Positions 37,529 to 47,700 of a DNA stretch of 64,000 bases are shown here, in pieces. Source of the DNA: Propionimicrobium sp. PCR01-08-3 (GTDB lineage Bacteria; Actinomycetota; Actinomycetes; Propionibacteriales; Propionibacteriaceae); the NCBI RefSeq assembly GCF_030286045.1, contig NZ_CP127390.1, forward strand, positions 1,426,001-1,490,000, in the 5' to 3' direction. The position numbers were made by a program, and so were the translations under genes. A model generated the notes under the pieces. The model had not been told where the DNA came from and made no database searches. It saw nothing but the letters and a program-made list of their open reading frames with translations. Each line of letters starts with the position of its first letter. Positions within the stretch are counted from its first letter, which is position 1.

Positions 37529-38224
37529 TCAGGGGACCGCCCGCCGCAGCGTCCAGTACGAGAAGCCGGCAAGGACGACGATCAACGCCAGACCCCACAG
37601 CGCCAGCCCGAGCGCGCCTTGGGCGACGAACCACGTCCCGATCTGCACCCAGGCATTTGCCCGCGCGACCAGCCACAGCGCGGCCACGAGCAGCAGGCCG
37701 AGCGCCACCAAGACGATCGTCAGCACGGTGATGCCCCAGCGCTTGAAGATGGTTGCTCCCCAGAATCCCATCACGAAGAAGAGCATCGCGATGCTGAAGT
37801 AGACCAGTGCCGCGGCGGCGGGCCCGTTCTCCCAGATCCACGGCAGGTGGAAGAAGTAGCCGTTGAGCCACCACCCGCCTGTTGCCTTCTCGATCAGGCC
37901 GCCGATGACGAAGACCACGGCGAGGACGGCCGATGTCACTGCCGCCGAAAGCAAGGTTCCGAGATAGAACTCCTTGCGGGTCACGCTCATTGCTTGCGAG
38001 AACGGGAATGACAGAGTCAACGCCTGAATGCCGACGGCGAGCAGGGTCCACAGCGGAGCCTGGGCTCCGCCGCCGTAGTAGGGGCCTGCCGCACCGGCGC
38101 TGGAGATGATTCCATAGATCATCAGGCTGACGGCGAAGGCTCCGACGAGCACGATCAACGGTATCCAGATGAACACGTTGCGGTTGACGAATTGCATGCG
38201 TACGACATTTGCGGTGCGGTTCAT
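37529..38224 (-). CDS. ABC transporter permease (YtrC/D-like)
   Basis: A 231-residue membrane protein with about six helices. It has no strong motif, but its position directly after a GntR regulator and a YtrB-like ATPase (4-nt overlap) identifies it as the membrane partner of an exporter or cell-envelope stress ABC system. The substrate is unknown. A second permease is absent, so the protein probably works as a homodimer. Confidence 0.75.
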   Translation of the reverse strand: MNRTANVVRMQFVNRNVFIWIPLIVLVGAFAVSLMIYGIISSAGAAGPYYGGGAQAPLWTLLAVGIQALTLSFPFSQAMSVTRKEFYLGTLLSAAVTSAVLAVVFVIGGLIEKATGGWWLNGYFFHLPWIWENGPAAAALVYFSIAMLFFVMGFWGATIFKRWGITVLTIVLVALGLLLVAALWLVARANAWVQIGTWFVAQGALGLALWGLALIVVLAGFSYWTLRRAVP

Positions 38225-39129
38225 GACAGGGCTCCTTGGGTCTCGGCGCTGCGCTGGTCGGCACTGCGTTGGGAGGTGCGGACGATGAGTTGCTGCAGCG
38301 ACACCGGGCCGATATCGATCCCCTCGGCGGCGAGTTCGGCACGTTCCGACTCGGAGACCTTGCCGAGCACGGTGACGCTGCTGACCGATCCCAGGCTCTC
38401 GCGATGCAGCACATCGCGGCCGGCGGCGAACCTGTCGACGGCGCTGCTGGCTCCGGTTACGGTCACGGCGCGATCCCGCAGCTCATCGGTGGCCTCGTCC
38501 ATCATGATGCGTCCGGCATCGATGACGATGACATGCTCGAGCAGGTTCGCGACCTCGTCGATCAGGTGACTGGACAGGACGATGGTGCGCGGGACTTCGG
38601 CGTAATCGGCCAGCAGCCGATCGTAGAAGGTCTGCCGGGCGACCGCGTCCAGCCCCAGATAGGGCTCATCGAAGAACGTGATCTCCGCCCGGGAGGCCAG
38701 TCCGATGATGACGCCGACAGCAGACAGCTGCCCCCTGGACAGCTTCTTGATCCGGGTCTTCATCGGCAGCTGAAAGTCTTCGATCAGTTCTTCTGCGAAG
38801 TCTTGATCCCAATGGGGATAGAACAGCCGCGCCATCTTGAAGGCGTGGGTCGCGGTGGCATCGTCCGGGTATTTCTGCCCCTCCCGGACGAAGCACATCC
38901 GGGCGAGTACTCGCGGGTTTTCGTAGGGATGTTCGCCATAGATCCGGACGTCTCCGCTGGTGGCGAAGTTCTGTGCCGTGAGAATCGACATGACCGTGGT
39001 CTTGCCGGCACCATTTCGGCCGAGCAGCCCATAGATGGCGTTCTTTTCCATGGTGAAGCTCACATCATCGACAGCGAGTGTCTCTTTATAGCGTTTGGTG
39101 AGGTTCTTCACCTCGATAACGGCGGTCAT
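38221..39129 (-). CDS. ABC transporter ATP-binding protein (YtrB-like)
   Basis: A 302-residue ATPase with Walker A GRNGAGKTT near residue 37, LSRGQLSAVG signature near 137, Walker B TFFDEPYLGLD near 157 and the switch histidine in SSHLIDEV near 192. The signature has LSRGQ in place of LSGGQ. It overlaps the GntR gene and the permease by 4 nt each. This GntR-ATPase-permease order is that of ytrA-ytrB operons that respond to envelope-acting antibiotics. Confidence 0.87.
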   Translation of the reverse strand: MTAVIEVKNLTKRYKETLAVDDVSFTMEKNAIYGLLGRNGAGKTTVMSILTAQNFATSGDVRIYGEHPYENPRVLARMCFVREGQKYPDDATATHAFKMARLFYPHWDQDFAEELIEDFQLPMKTRIKKLSRGQLSAVGVIIGLASRAEITFFDEPYLGLDAVARQTFYDRLLADYAEVPRTIVLSSHLIDEVANLLEHVIVIDAGRIMMDEATDELRDRAVTVTGASSAVDRFAAGRDVLHRESLGSVSSVTVLGKVSESERAELAAEGIDIGPVSLQQLIVRTSQRSADQRSAETQGALS

Positions 39130-39506
39130 CGCGGCGTTCCTTCCTTGGTGATGGCTGCCCGCTCGCTGACGAGCCGGGCGAGGTCTTCGGGCCCGAGCCC
39201 GAGTGTGCGGGCCTCGGTGAGTAGCGGATCGATGAAGCGTTCGGCGAAGGCCGTACGCCGCTCGGTGAGCAGTAGGTCGCGGGCACCGGGGGCGACGAAC
39301 ATGCCGATTCCGCGCCGCTTGTACAGCACGCCCTTATCGATGAGCATCGTGATCCCCTTGGCTGCGGTGGCCGGATTGATGCGATAGAAGGCGGCCAACT
39401 CGTTGGTCGACGGTGCTTTGGTGTCCTCGGCCAGGCTGCCGCCGATGATCGAGTCTTCGATGCCCTCCGCGATCTGCACGAAGAGCGGCCGTCCCTCTTC
39501 GATCAT
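39126..39506 (-). CDS. GntR-family regulator (YtrA subfamily)
   Basis: A 126-residue repressor: winged helix at residues 1-75 (LFVQIAEGIEDSIIGGSL, then PSTNELAAFYRINPATAAKG) and a short helical tail, the small YtrA type. ATG 39506 is preferred over the upstream in-frame start at 39596 because AGAGGAG lies just in front and the domain begins at MIEEGRPLF. A partial palindrome lies between the -10 box and this start, as expected for autoregulation. Confidence 0.87.
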   Translation of the reverse strand: MIEEGRPLFVQIAEGIEDSIIGGSLAEDTKAPSTNELAAFYRINPATAAKGITMLIDKGVLYKRRGIGMFVAPGARDLLLTERRTAFAERFIDPLLTEARTLGLGPEDLARLVSERAAITKEGTPR

Positions 39507-39518
39507 TCCGGCTCCTCT

Positions 39519-39543
39519 GGTGTACTGGTTCGTTACTCCACTA
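39519..39543. promoter_or_regulatory. Operator candidate for the GntR-ABC operon
   Basis: GTGTACT (39520-39526) and ACTCCAC (39535-39541) form an imperfect inverted repeat (five of seven positions). It lies downstream of a minus-strand TATGGT -10 (39549-39554) and upstream of the ribosome site. YtrA-type regulators bind GTGTA-like half-sites. Confidence 0.45.
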
Positions 39544-39746
39544 GGTAACCATAGGACCGGTTTGATTTCAAGAGCGTCCGCCGCCTTGCTGGACAATCAG
39601 CAGAATCGGATCCGCACCCAATCGGCCGTCTTCGACTCGTCGGTTCGACCCAGCGCGCTGTGATTCGGAACTGCCCAGCATCGCCGGCAGCCCGTAACCG
39701 CTCCGCACACATCCAGGCCACGCTGTAACTCATACGGGTGCTCTAC

Positions 39747-39752
39747 TACGCT
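39747..39752 (+). promoter_or_regulatory. -10 element of a leaderless promoter for the 618-residue unknown gene
   Basis: TACGCT is followed by six bases and ATG 39759. No ribosome site is seen. Confidence 0.5.
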
Positions 39753-39758
39753 CGTGGC

Positions 39759-41615
39759 ATGTCGAATCTTCCGACTCCGTTCGATGATCCGCAGTTCCGC
39801 AAGGCCATGGCCGACGCAGGTGTCGTCTTTAAGCCCGGTTCTTCCAAACCGTTCATGGACTCCATCGCCCCTTTGCTCGCTGCCGAAGGTATCGATCTGG
39901 ACAATCTGAGCCCTGACATCGACCTCGACACGCTCAATGATGCGATGGGACGCGCAACCGAGCGCCACAATTTCGAGTTGTTCACACCGGTAGGTGCGCA
40001 ACGCGAACAGGCTCTGGAGATCCTCCGGCGGTTTGCCATCGCGGTCGAAGCCGGCGACCTTGGCCAGGCGCACGCGATCTTGGACGAGGTACAGCCCGAA
40101 CCGACCGCGGATCGGCCTGCGGCCTCTCATCTCATCGGCGTGGCTCTCGGGCTGGCGGATAGTTGGTTCACCGACCCGAACCTCGCCGTTTCGCTGGCCG
40201 GCACAAGGATCCCGGCATGGAATGATAGAGCCGCCAGGGCAGCCGGCCGACAGATACTGCTCGCCGCGCGAAATGGCCAGGCGTTCGACTCCGTGGGCGC
40301 CTTCATCACCAGCTATACGGGTCAACCAACCTGCATGGGCGCAGCTCTGGTGGTCGCGGGCGTCCTGGCTTCGGTTGCAGAGGCTGAGCGCAGCACTGTC
40401 GCAGCACAGGCCGGGCCGATGTTCGCCGTGGGAAGCTCCGATCGTCCGATGAAAGCCGCCGATACCGCGGACCATCTCGCCCTGTCGACCGCCGAACTAG
40501 GTGCACTCGAAAACTTCGCAATCTGGCTCGGCGATCGTAATGAGATAGCTGCGCCGTCGGTTGATAACGAAGTCTCTTTGCTCAGCGGGCTGTTCTCGGT
40601 GGCCAAAGGATTCGGGCTGCAAGCCGACAACCCCGACGACATGGAAGACCTCGTCGACTTCATCATGGAGATCGACGATCCGGACGAGCCCGGCTTCCTT
40701 GGCGCTGCCCTCATGGTTGTCGATGAATATCTGCATTTTCGGCTGGAGACCGACGATCAGCAATATGACGACTGGCTCGTAGCGCATGCGATCGTCGAGG
40801 ACGCACTCGAGGAGGCCTTCCCCTCGGGCGCCAGCGAAGCGCTTTTCGAAGTCATAGAAGAAGCAGAACAGCTCGATCCGAAACAACATAGGGCGGCCCT
40901 CGCCCGAGTGACGGTAGTGGCGCAGGTGCGGACGCTTCTCGAGTGGATCGGAAAATCTCGTCCGGTTGCCCAGGCCGGCGGATTACGGCGAGCGGACATC
41001 GCCGAAGTCGCCGCTATGCTCGGATTCAACGCAGTCGGCGTGAACAAGCGGGGCCTTGATCCCTCGTTCCTCCCACCGGAGCAGATCAAACCCCATCAGC
41101 CGCTGCCGATTCCCGAATCATTCAAGGCGATGTCCATCCGCGACGTGCCGCCGTTGAATGCCTGGTGGGACACTCTCATCACGACAGAACTCATCGAACT
41201 CACCGCGACCCGGGTGCGGCCCGGCCCGAAAGCTGCCGAATGGCTCGCGGACAAGCATCCGCCCCTGGAATTGGCAGACATGGTGACCGGGGTCTTCACA
41301 ACGCAGCTACTCATTCAAGACCTGGACGATACCGGCTACTACTTCGAGCGCGAGACTGTGTCTTTGGCAGTCCTACGGCTCCTCGCTGCCCTGCGTCCCA
41401 AGCAGGAACTGCCCGCTCCCGACGGCGATCCCATGGCAGATATCCTCGATATGCGCGCGCTGCGGCAGCTGGAATACCTGCGTCGGCTCGGAATTCTCAA
41501 GCGCTCACGAGATCAGTACGTCGTGCCGCCCAACCTCCGCGGCGCAATTGCGAGGGGACTGCTGGTGGCAACCTCCATGATGAGCCTCGAAGACTCCGAT
41601 GAGGATGACGACTGA
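39759..41615 (+). CDS. Hypothetical protein, helical, possible winged helix at C-terminus
   Basis: A 618-residue cytoplasmic protein I do not recognise. It lacks signal peptide and membrane segments. Regularly spaced hydrophobic residues suggest a mostly alpha-helical, repeat-like fold. Near residues 565-600 (MRALRQLEYLRRLGILKRSRDQYVVPPNLRGAI) the pattern helix-helix-strand-wing resembles a winged helix. The last ten residues are almost all acidic (EDSDEDDD). The start at 39759 fits a leaderless promoter; an in-frame GTG/CTG further upstream is less likely. It stands between the GntR operon and the restriction-modification genes, transcribed away from the first and toward the second. Confidence 0.65.
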   Translation: MSNLPTPFDDPQFRKAMADAGVVFKPGSSKPFMDSIAPLLAAEGIDLDNLSPDIDLDTLNDAMGRATERHNFELFTPVGAQREQALEILRRFAIAVEAGDLGQAHAILDEVQPEPTADRPAASHLIGVALGLADSWFTDPNLAVSLAGTRIPAWNDRAARAAGRQILLAARNGQAFDSVGAFITSYTGQPTCMGAALVVAGVLASVAEAERSTVAAQAGPMFAVGSSDRPMKAADTADHLALSTAELGALENFAIWLGDRNEIAAPSVDNEVSLLSGLFSVAKGFGLQADNPDDMEDLVDFIMEIDDPDEPGFLGAALMVVDEYLHFRLETDDQQYDDWLVAHAIVEDALEEAFPSGASEALFEVIEEAEQLDPKQHRAALARVTVVAQVRTLLEWIGKSRPVAQAGGLRRADIAEVAAMLGFNAVGVNKRGLDPSFLPPEQIKPHQPLPIPESFKAMSIRDVPPLNAWWDTLITTELIELTATRVRPGPKAAEWLADKHPPLELADMVTGVFTTQLLIQDLDDTGYYFERETVSLAVLRLLAALRPKQELPAPDGDPMADILDMRALRQLEYLRRLGILKRSRDQYVVPPNLRGAIARGLLVATSMMSLEDSDEDDD

Positions 41616-41818
41616 GTCACTGTTGGGCCGTCATGCGAGGCATAGCGGTCATGGACGACCGCGGTCCCGCATGAATCGCAGACAGCGAAGGCCCGTTGCC
41701 AAAGGACGATGTCTCGGGAAACCCGGCGCACCCGTGCCCACGGGCAGGTTACCGGCCGGGCTTGGTCGTCCGGTATAGGTGTCGAACCCGGGCAGACCGG
41801 ATTAACGGTTCTTGATTC

Positions 41819-42544
41819 TCAATCGGCAGAGAAGGCCGTCTCCGGCAAGGCCTTGATGTAGGCAGGTCGGGCGATCACCGCCGCTTCAAAATTTGCAAAG
41901 GAAAGATCAAACACCGGTTCGTCAATGACGCCTTCGCCTTGCCTGGTCGAAGCGACCACAGCGGCGTCGTACTGCTTCTGGCGCACCAAACGCTGCATCA
42001 GAATGCGGTATCGGTCGAGGTAGCTCGTATCCCGGAAAACCTCATCGGTTGAGAATAAAGCAGGAGGATTGCCGAGCGGAGTAGTCGAACGCTTGGCATC
42101 CTCGACAAGCATGACGAATCCCAACCAGGGACGAACCGGGCCGAAGACGCCTTCCTCGTACGCGCGCCAGATATCGGCCGCATTCCCAATGGCTTCTTCG
42201 CTTCGATTGTTGAAATTGTTCCCGAAGCTCCCGACCTGTGACTTGAATTCAATCGCGGCTACCAATGCACTTCGGTAGAGCACGACGAGATCCCAGTCCT
42301 TGGTTCGACGATAGTAGCCCGGCAGACTGACCCTGCCTCCATAACGCACGTCCACGTGAAGAGCAGGATCGCTGCGAAATAGATCCGCCACCGACTGGGT
42401 CAGAGGATCCATATGCTTCCCACCGGTCACGGACCCTCGGGTACCCGCATCAACAAGTCCAGCGTCCACCTGCCGCTGGGTTTGCTGATGACGTACGTCC
42501 CAGAACAACTCAATCGGAGCATTCCATCTGAAGTCAGGAGGCAT
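41819..42544 (-). CDS. PaeR7I/XhoI-family type II restriction endonuclease
   Basis: A 241-residue endonuclease, matching the length of PaeR7I (about 246). The conserved core is KDWDLVVLY near residue 83, AAIEFKSQVGS near 95 and NNFNNRSEEAIG near 108: the PD-(D/E)xK catalytic residues are D in DWD and E and K in EFK. The family cuts CTCGAG. It lies 43 bases downstream of the methyltransferase in the same direction, so a complete system is present. Specificity for CTCGAG is inferred from family membership. Confidence 0.87.
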   Translation of the reverse strand: MPPDFRWNAPIELFWDVRHQQTQRQVDAGLVDAGTRGSVTGGKHMDPLTQSVADLFRSDPALHVDVRYGGRVSLPGYYRRTKDWDLVVLYRSALVAAIEFKSQVGSFGNNFNNRSEEAIGNAADIWRAYEEGVFGPVRPWLGFVMLVEDAKRSTTPLGNPPALFSTDEVFRDTSYLDRYRILMQRLVRQKQYDAAVVASTRQGEGVIDEPVFDLSFANFEAAVIARPAYIKALPETAFSAD

Positions 42545-42587
42545 GGCTTGAACTTATTGCACTACCACGATCAAGAACCGGTCACAT

Positions 42588-44252
42588 CTAAAGATGCCCC
42601 TCCGGCAGTCCGTAGGCTGCTTCTGCCGCACGGGTAGCGGCATCTCGGTCATAACTCCTGAAAGCCTCCCGTAATCGATTGGAGATCATCGCAGGAATAT
42701 CTTCCGGTGCAGGCACGCGAATTTTCCTCAGGTACTGCGCCTGAAAACGCAGGGTTCCACCACGCATTTTCACGCCATAAGCATTAATAAATGCTTCAGC
42801 AATTCGCGATAAGAGCAGTCCACCCAGCACCTCTAGATCCCAACCGGACGAAATTATGTAGTACAGGTTGTGATGTGGATACAACCCACCGGGCTCGTAT
42901 ACCGGGGTGATCTGTGCCTTCATGTCCTGAAGCAACAGCTTTGGCTGATCGGCCAGACCAGGATAGACCTTGTCGATCGTCCGATACCAGGTGGCTGGAT
43001 TCTTTTTCGCTACAAAGCGCCTAGTCACGCTGGGGCTGTTGGCGAGGGCCGTGGCCATACGTGGATAGCACTTGATGTCGACGAGCTTTCCGTCTTTGTC
43101 CCAGGGATTGATCAAGACCTTCTTCGGCTCTGCGATTCGGCCCGACCGGATATCGTCTGCCATAACGATGGGCAGCAGCCGATCTTCCTCCACATCCACG
43201 GACCCAGGACTGACGACGAATGCCTTGTCCGCGCCCGTGGCGACGCCGATCGAGATCCGTGTATCTCCACCTGTTTGTTCAAGAGCCGGAAAGCGGTCAT
43301 TGAGGTCCTCGAGGAGGCGAATTTGATCTGGTCCCCCTGCAGGCCAGAGATCGGGTCCATCGAACCAGTCTGTTAACCTGCCAGCCACGAATCCTGTGCC
43401 CGACGTTTGACCGTTATCTGAGCCGATGAACGCACACGCTTCACGGGCCGATTCAGGCCCGAACCCCGCGCCGGCATTCAGCACCGTCAACTCGCCTTGC
43501 TTGCGATTGGCGAGCACTGTGATGGCGGGGTAAGCGCTTACCTGCGTCTCGAATGCATCCACGTCATGCATCTGCCATAGGGTTTCGACCGCGTAATGGT
43601 CGGCGATTAATGCTCGCAGCCCCGCACCATATGAGTTCCGCATCCACCGATCGGCACAAATGAACCCGAGCCTTCCACCTGGACGTAGCATCCTCAGTCC
43701 GCGCTCGAAGAACCCAATATAGATGTCCCCGCGTCCCTGCATCGTGATCCAACGCCGACGGTATTCCTTGGACAGGGCGTCATCGATGTCATCGAATCGG
43801 ACATAGGGCGGATTACCCAGGACGAAATCAGCCGTAATCGGAGTGGTTTCCAACGTCAGAAGATCATCGCCGTCTGGAAGCAGGAAGTCACCTTCAATGA
43901 TCCAGGTCTTCGCAAGACTCCGCGCATCCAGCTGAGATACGCCTGCCCGGACGAGAGTGGTACGAACGGTCTCGCGAAGCTTCCTGACATTGCGCTCCTG
44001 CAATTCCCAAGCGCGGATCGCGTCGCGGAATTGGCCCAATTTGTGCCCGTGCCGCACTGCACTTTCGGCCAAGCGCTCGATCATCGGGATCAAGAATGCG
44101 CCGGAGCCAGCTGACGGTTCGACCGCAGTTAGCCCGCCAAGGTCACGCGACGGCACATACCCGGTCAGGTCCAACAGTGTCTCGACCACCCAGCGCCGGG
44201 TGAAAACTTCGCCGTAATTCCGGGTCCCCGCCGGGACTACGCTCGTGCTCAC
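42588..44252 (-). CDS. N6-adenine DNA methyltransferase partner of the PaeR7I-like enzyme
   Basis: A 554-residue methyltransferase. The SAM-binding motif I is AVEPSAGSGAFL near residue 43, and the catalytic motif IV is NPPYVRFDD near 152, as in gamma-class N6-adenine enzymes such as M.PaeR7I. A C-terminal target-recognition region occupies the last 250 residues, with LRKIRVPAPEDIP near the end. The GTG start at 44252 is six bases after a TATGGT -10 box, so it is probably translated from a leaderless transcript. It protects host CTCGAG sites, several of which occur in this window. Confidence 0.88.
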   Translation of the reverse strand: MSTSVVPAGTRNYGEVFTRRWVVETLLDLTGYVPSRDLGGLTAVEPSAGSGAFLIPMIERLAESAVRHGHKLGQFRDAIRAWELQERNVRKLRETVRTTLVRAGVSQLDARSLAKTWIIEGDFLLPDGDDLLTLETTPITADFVLGNPPYVRFDDIDDALSKEYRRRWITMQGRGDIYIGFFERGLRMLRPGGRLGFICADRWMRNSYGAGLRALIADHYAVETLWQMHDVDAFETQVSAYPAITVLANRKQGELTVLNAGAGFGPESAREACAFIGSDNGQTSGTGFVAGRLTDWFDGPDLWPAGGPDQIRLLEDLNDRFPALEQTGGDTRISIGVATGADKAFVVSPGSVDVEEDRLLPIVMADDIRSGRIAEPKKVLINPWDKDGKLVDIKCYPRMATALANSPSVTRRFVAKKNPATWYRTIDKVYPGLADQPKLLLQDMKAQITPVYEPGGLYPHHNLYYIISSGWDLEVLGGLLLSRIAEAFINAYGVKMRGGTLRFQAQYLRKIRVPAPEDIPAMISNRLREAFRSYDRDAATRAAEAAYGLPEGHL

Positions 44253-44258
44253 CCTTTA

Positions 44259-44264
44259 ACCATA
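44259..44264 (-). promoter_or_regulatory. -10 element of a leaderless promoter for the methyltransferase
   Basis: On the minus strand TATGGT is followed by six bases and the GTG start at 44252. Confidence 0.5.
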
Positions 44265-44784
44265 GTTGTCCGCACCGACACGTCATCGCGAAACCACGTG
44301 CTGCGCCGCGCGAGACTGAAGTTAGCGACTCTACGGGCTACGCAATGGGTACATACGATCTCAGCAGCGTCATGCGAGTAGATACTCGGCCCAGATAGCC
44401 GAGTGCCAGTCCGGGGCCGCTGAGCATCAACTCGTCGTCGTAGATGCGGGCATGCACGCTCGGTCGCCGACCGCGCCGTAGCGCACCGGGATGTCAGGGT
44501 TCGATCTGATATTCGTAACGTCCACGACTGCCAATTACGGGCTGGAATATCGTCACAAATCCCTTCAAATAAGAATTAATAGACATCGCAGTATCTAAAT
44601 TTGGGAGCTTGAATGCCCGGACAAATACCCACCCCACCGCTGAGGGCAAAATAGCGGCGGATATTCTTCTTGCACCATGATCCCGAGGCAAGGACGCATA
44701 GCGGGCCCGTCGCCGGTGTTCGTGGCCGATGACCTCACCGAGCGAATCCGGTGAATCCATGCAACGACAGGCAAGGGATGAAGA
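44265..44784. other. Intergenic region between the methyltransferase and the pyruvate oxidoreductase
   Basis: No convincing gene is present. The part from about 44,555 to 44,620 is noticeably AT-rich and probably holds the promoter of the downstream oxidoreductase. An inverted repeat GATATTC (44508-44514) and GAATATC (44545-44551) lies just upstream of it. An AAGGGATGAAG stretch precedes the ATG at 44785 and is the likely ribosome site. Confidence 0.5.
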
Positions 44785-47700
44785 ATGACTGACAGTGTGA
44801 TCCAAGACGTAGCACCTGCCTCGGCGCCCACCCCCGCTCCTGACAAGGCAAAATACCCTGGAACCGCGCAGGTAATCAACGGCAACGGAGCCGTCGCGCA
44901 TGTCATGAAGCATGTCTGCGGGGGAGTCATCGGATACCCCATCACGCCGTCGACCGAGATCAGCGAGATCTACGAGGCCGCCGTCGCCGAAGGCCAGCTC
45001 AATGTCTGGGGCAAGCACCCCTTCTTCTTCGAACCAGAAGGCGAACATTCGGCACAGTCCGGGGCTTTGGGCGCGGCCTTGACCGGCGGCCAATTTGTCT
45101 CGAATGCCTCCAGCAGCCAGGGCATCCTCTATGCGATGGAATCGCATTTCGTCACTGTCGGTAAGAAGGTAGGCGGCTTCGTGCTGCAGGTCGCCGCGCG
45201 GGTGGTGTCGAAGCATTCGCTCAATGTGATGGCTGGCCACGACGATGTCTACGCTCTGCTGCCGTCGGGATACACCGTCTTCTTCGGATCCAACCCGCAG
45301 GAGGCCGCAGACCTCGCCGCGATCAGCTACCGTACCTCTGCTTTGTCGCTGATTCCGGTGGCCAATGCGATGGACGGCTTCGCGACCAGCCACATGCTGT
45401 CGGAGGCCAGGCTCCCCGAACCCGAACTGCTGAAGAACTACCTGGGCGATCCGGCCGGACGCATCGACTGCCCAACCGTCGCCCAGGAGATCATCTTCGG
45501 CGCCAAGGGACGCGTCTGGCAGCTGCGCCGCTGGATCGACCGGAAGGCAGCCGAGTTCGGGCTTTCCGAACTCGACGACATCCGCGACTGGCTCGATCGG
45601 CACGCCGACGCCGTCGAGCACGACGACGAAGGCGAACTGATCGCCGAGACCCTGCGTTTCGTGCCCGCGGATCTGGCGGCGCAGTGGCGCAGGCAGTGGC
45701 TGGGTGCCCTCCGCAAGGGCACCCGTCAACTGGTACCGGCGCTGGTCGATCCCACCAACCCGGGGCTCACCGGTCCGGTGCAGAACCAGCCCGACTTCCA
45801 GGCCGGCATCGCCGACCACCGCACCCACTTCGCCGCCGAGGTGCCGAGATTGGCCCGCCAGGCGATGGACGAGTACTCCGCGCTGACTGGTCGTCCGTAT
45901 GCACCAGTGATGACCTATGACGTCGACGACGCCGACTATGTTTTCGTCGGGCTCGGCTCCGTGTGCGACGACATTCGCGCCGTCATGCCCTACCTGCGTT
46001 CTCAGGGCATCAAGGTCGGTCTGGTGGCGGTCAAGCTGCTGCAGCCCTTCCCGGAGGCCGAGCTGGTGGCCGCGGTGCGCGGCAAGAAGGCCGTCACCAT
46101 CATGGAACGCTCCGACCAGATGGCGCTCACCGGTTTCGTCAATCAGGCGATCTTCCGCGGGGCCGCCAATGCCGCGCATCCGGGACGTTTCCCCGGCATC
46201 GAGCCGATCGACGAGATTCCGGCGATGACCAGCGCCATCTTCGGGCTCGGTGGCCACGACCTGCAACCACGCGACCTGGTCGCGGCGGCCCAGAACATGG
46301 CGGGGGAGAACGCATCGCCGCTGGTCTATCTCGGCTCGACCTTCTTCAGCGAAGAGTCCGGCCGCAGTTTCAGCGAGTTGGAGGCCAAACTGGCCGCCGC
46401 ATATCCGGAGACCACGTTGATGGCGCTGCCGGTCGGCAAGAATCCACAACTGCTGCCCGACAAGGCGATGCGCATTCGTTTCCACTCGGTGGGCGGCTAC
46501 GGCACCATCGCCACCGGCAAGCTGATGACCGACATCCTGGCCGGGGCGCTGGGGCTGTACTCGAAGTCCGCGCCCAAGTACGGCTCGGAGAAGTCGGGTG
46601 CGCCGACGAACTACTACATCACCTTGAGCCCCGAGCCGGTGCTGGTCACCAACGCCGAACTCGAAGACGTCGAGGTGGTGCTCTCACCCGATCACAAGGT
46701 CTTCCAGCACACCAACCCGTTGAAGGGCCTGGTCGCCGGCGGCACCTTGATCATGCAATCGAACCTCCCGCCCGAGCAGGCCTGGCGGGCTCTGCCTGCG
46801 GCTGCTCGCACAACCATCCGCGAGAAGAAGATCAAATTCTCCATCATCGATGCCTTCTCTGTTGCGGCCGAGCATGCTCCTACCGCTGAATTGCAGACCC
46901 GCATGATGGGCATCGCATTCATCGGTGCGGTGGTCGGCGGTGTCGACCGTATCTCGCACGGCACCTCGGTCGACGCGCTGCGCGAAAAGGTCTACGTCCA
47001 GATCAACAAGAAGTTCGGACGCAAGGGCTCCACCATCGTCTCCTCGAATATGGCCGTCATCGAGGACGGGCTGACCGCGGTCGTCCCGGTGCCCTATGAC
47101 CAGGACGCCTATCTGGCCATCGATGCCGAGCAGGCTCCGGCCGCCGCACGGTCACTGGCGCTGTCGGCGGCGATGTGCCCGAGCCCGTGCGCAGCGTCCA
47201 ATCTGTTCGATGCCGACTACTACGAACACATCATGGGCAAGCCGTTCCGCGAGGGCACCGTCGACCGGGCGCCGGTGTTCCCGGGGTCCGGGCTGTTCGT
47301 GCCGAGCGGCACCGCCGCAGGCAAGGACAAGGGCATGTTCCGCCGCACCGTGCCGATCTTCGACGCAACGCTGTGTACCGGGTGCATGGAATGCACGCTG
47401 GCCTGCCCCGATGCGGCGATCCCGAATGCGGTTCATGAGATTCACACGCTGATCGCTGCCGCGGTCGAGATGATCGAGGTCAACGAGCCGCAGCGGGCCG
47501 CCATGCGCGACCACATCTATTCGGTCGCCTCCAGGGTGCGCGAGTATTACCGGGCCGACAAGGATGCCGCGTCCTTGGCCGATCTGGTCGCCAAGGCCGC
47601 GGACGAGTTGGTTCCGGCAGCGTCCGGCTCCTACCTGCGCCGCAATTTCGGCGCGGTGGTCGAGGTGCTGCGTGGTTTCCCGGTGGCCCGTACGCGTCCG

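Noticed and set aside
41513-41731. A short minus-strand frame with CDSCGTAVVHDR, considered as a zinc-ribbon protein.
   Set aside because: It lies mostly inside the end of the 618-residue gene, has only one CxxC pair and no start signal.
45860-45920. A frame reading RADWSSVCTSDDL, close to a peptide known from sequencing-adapter contamination.
   Set aside because: The DNA does not match the adapter, and the correct frame is unbroken, conserved oxidoreductase coding sequence.
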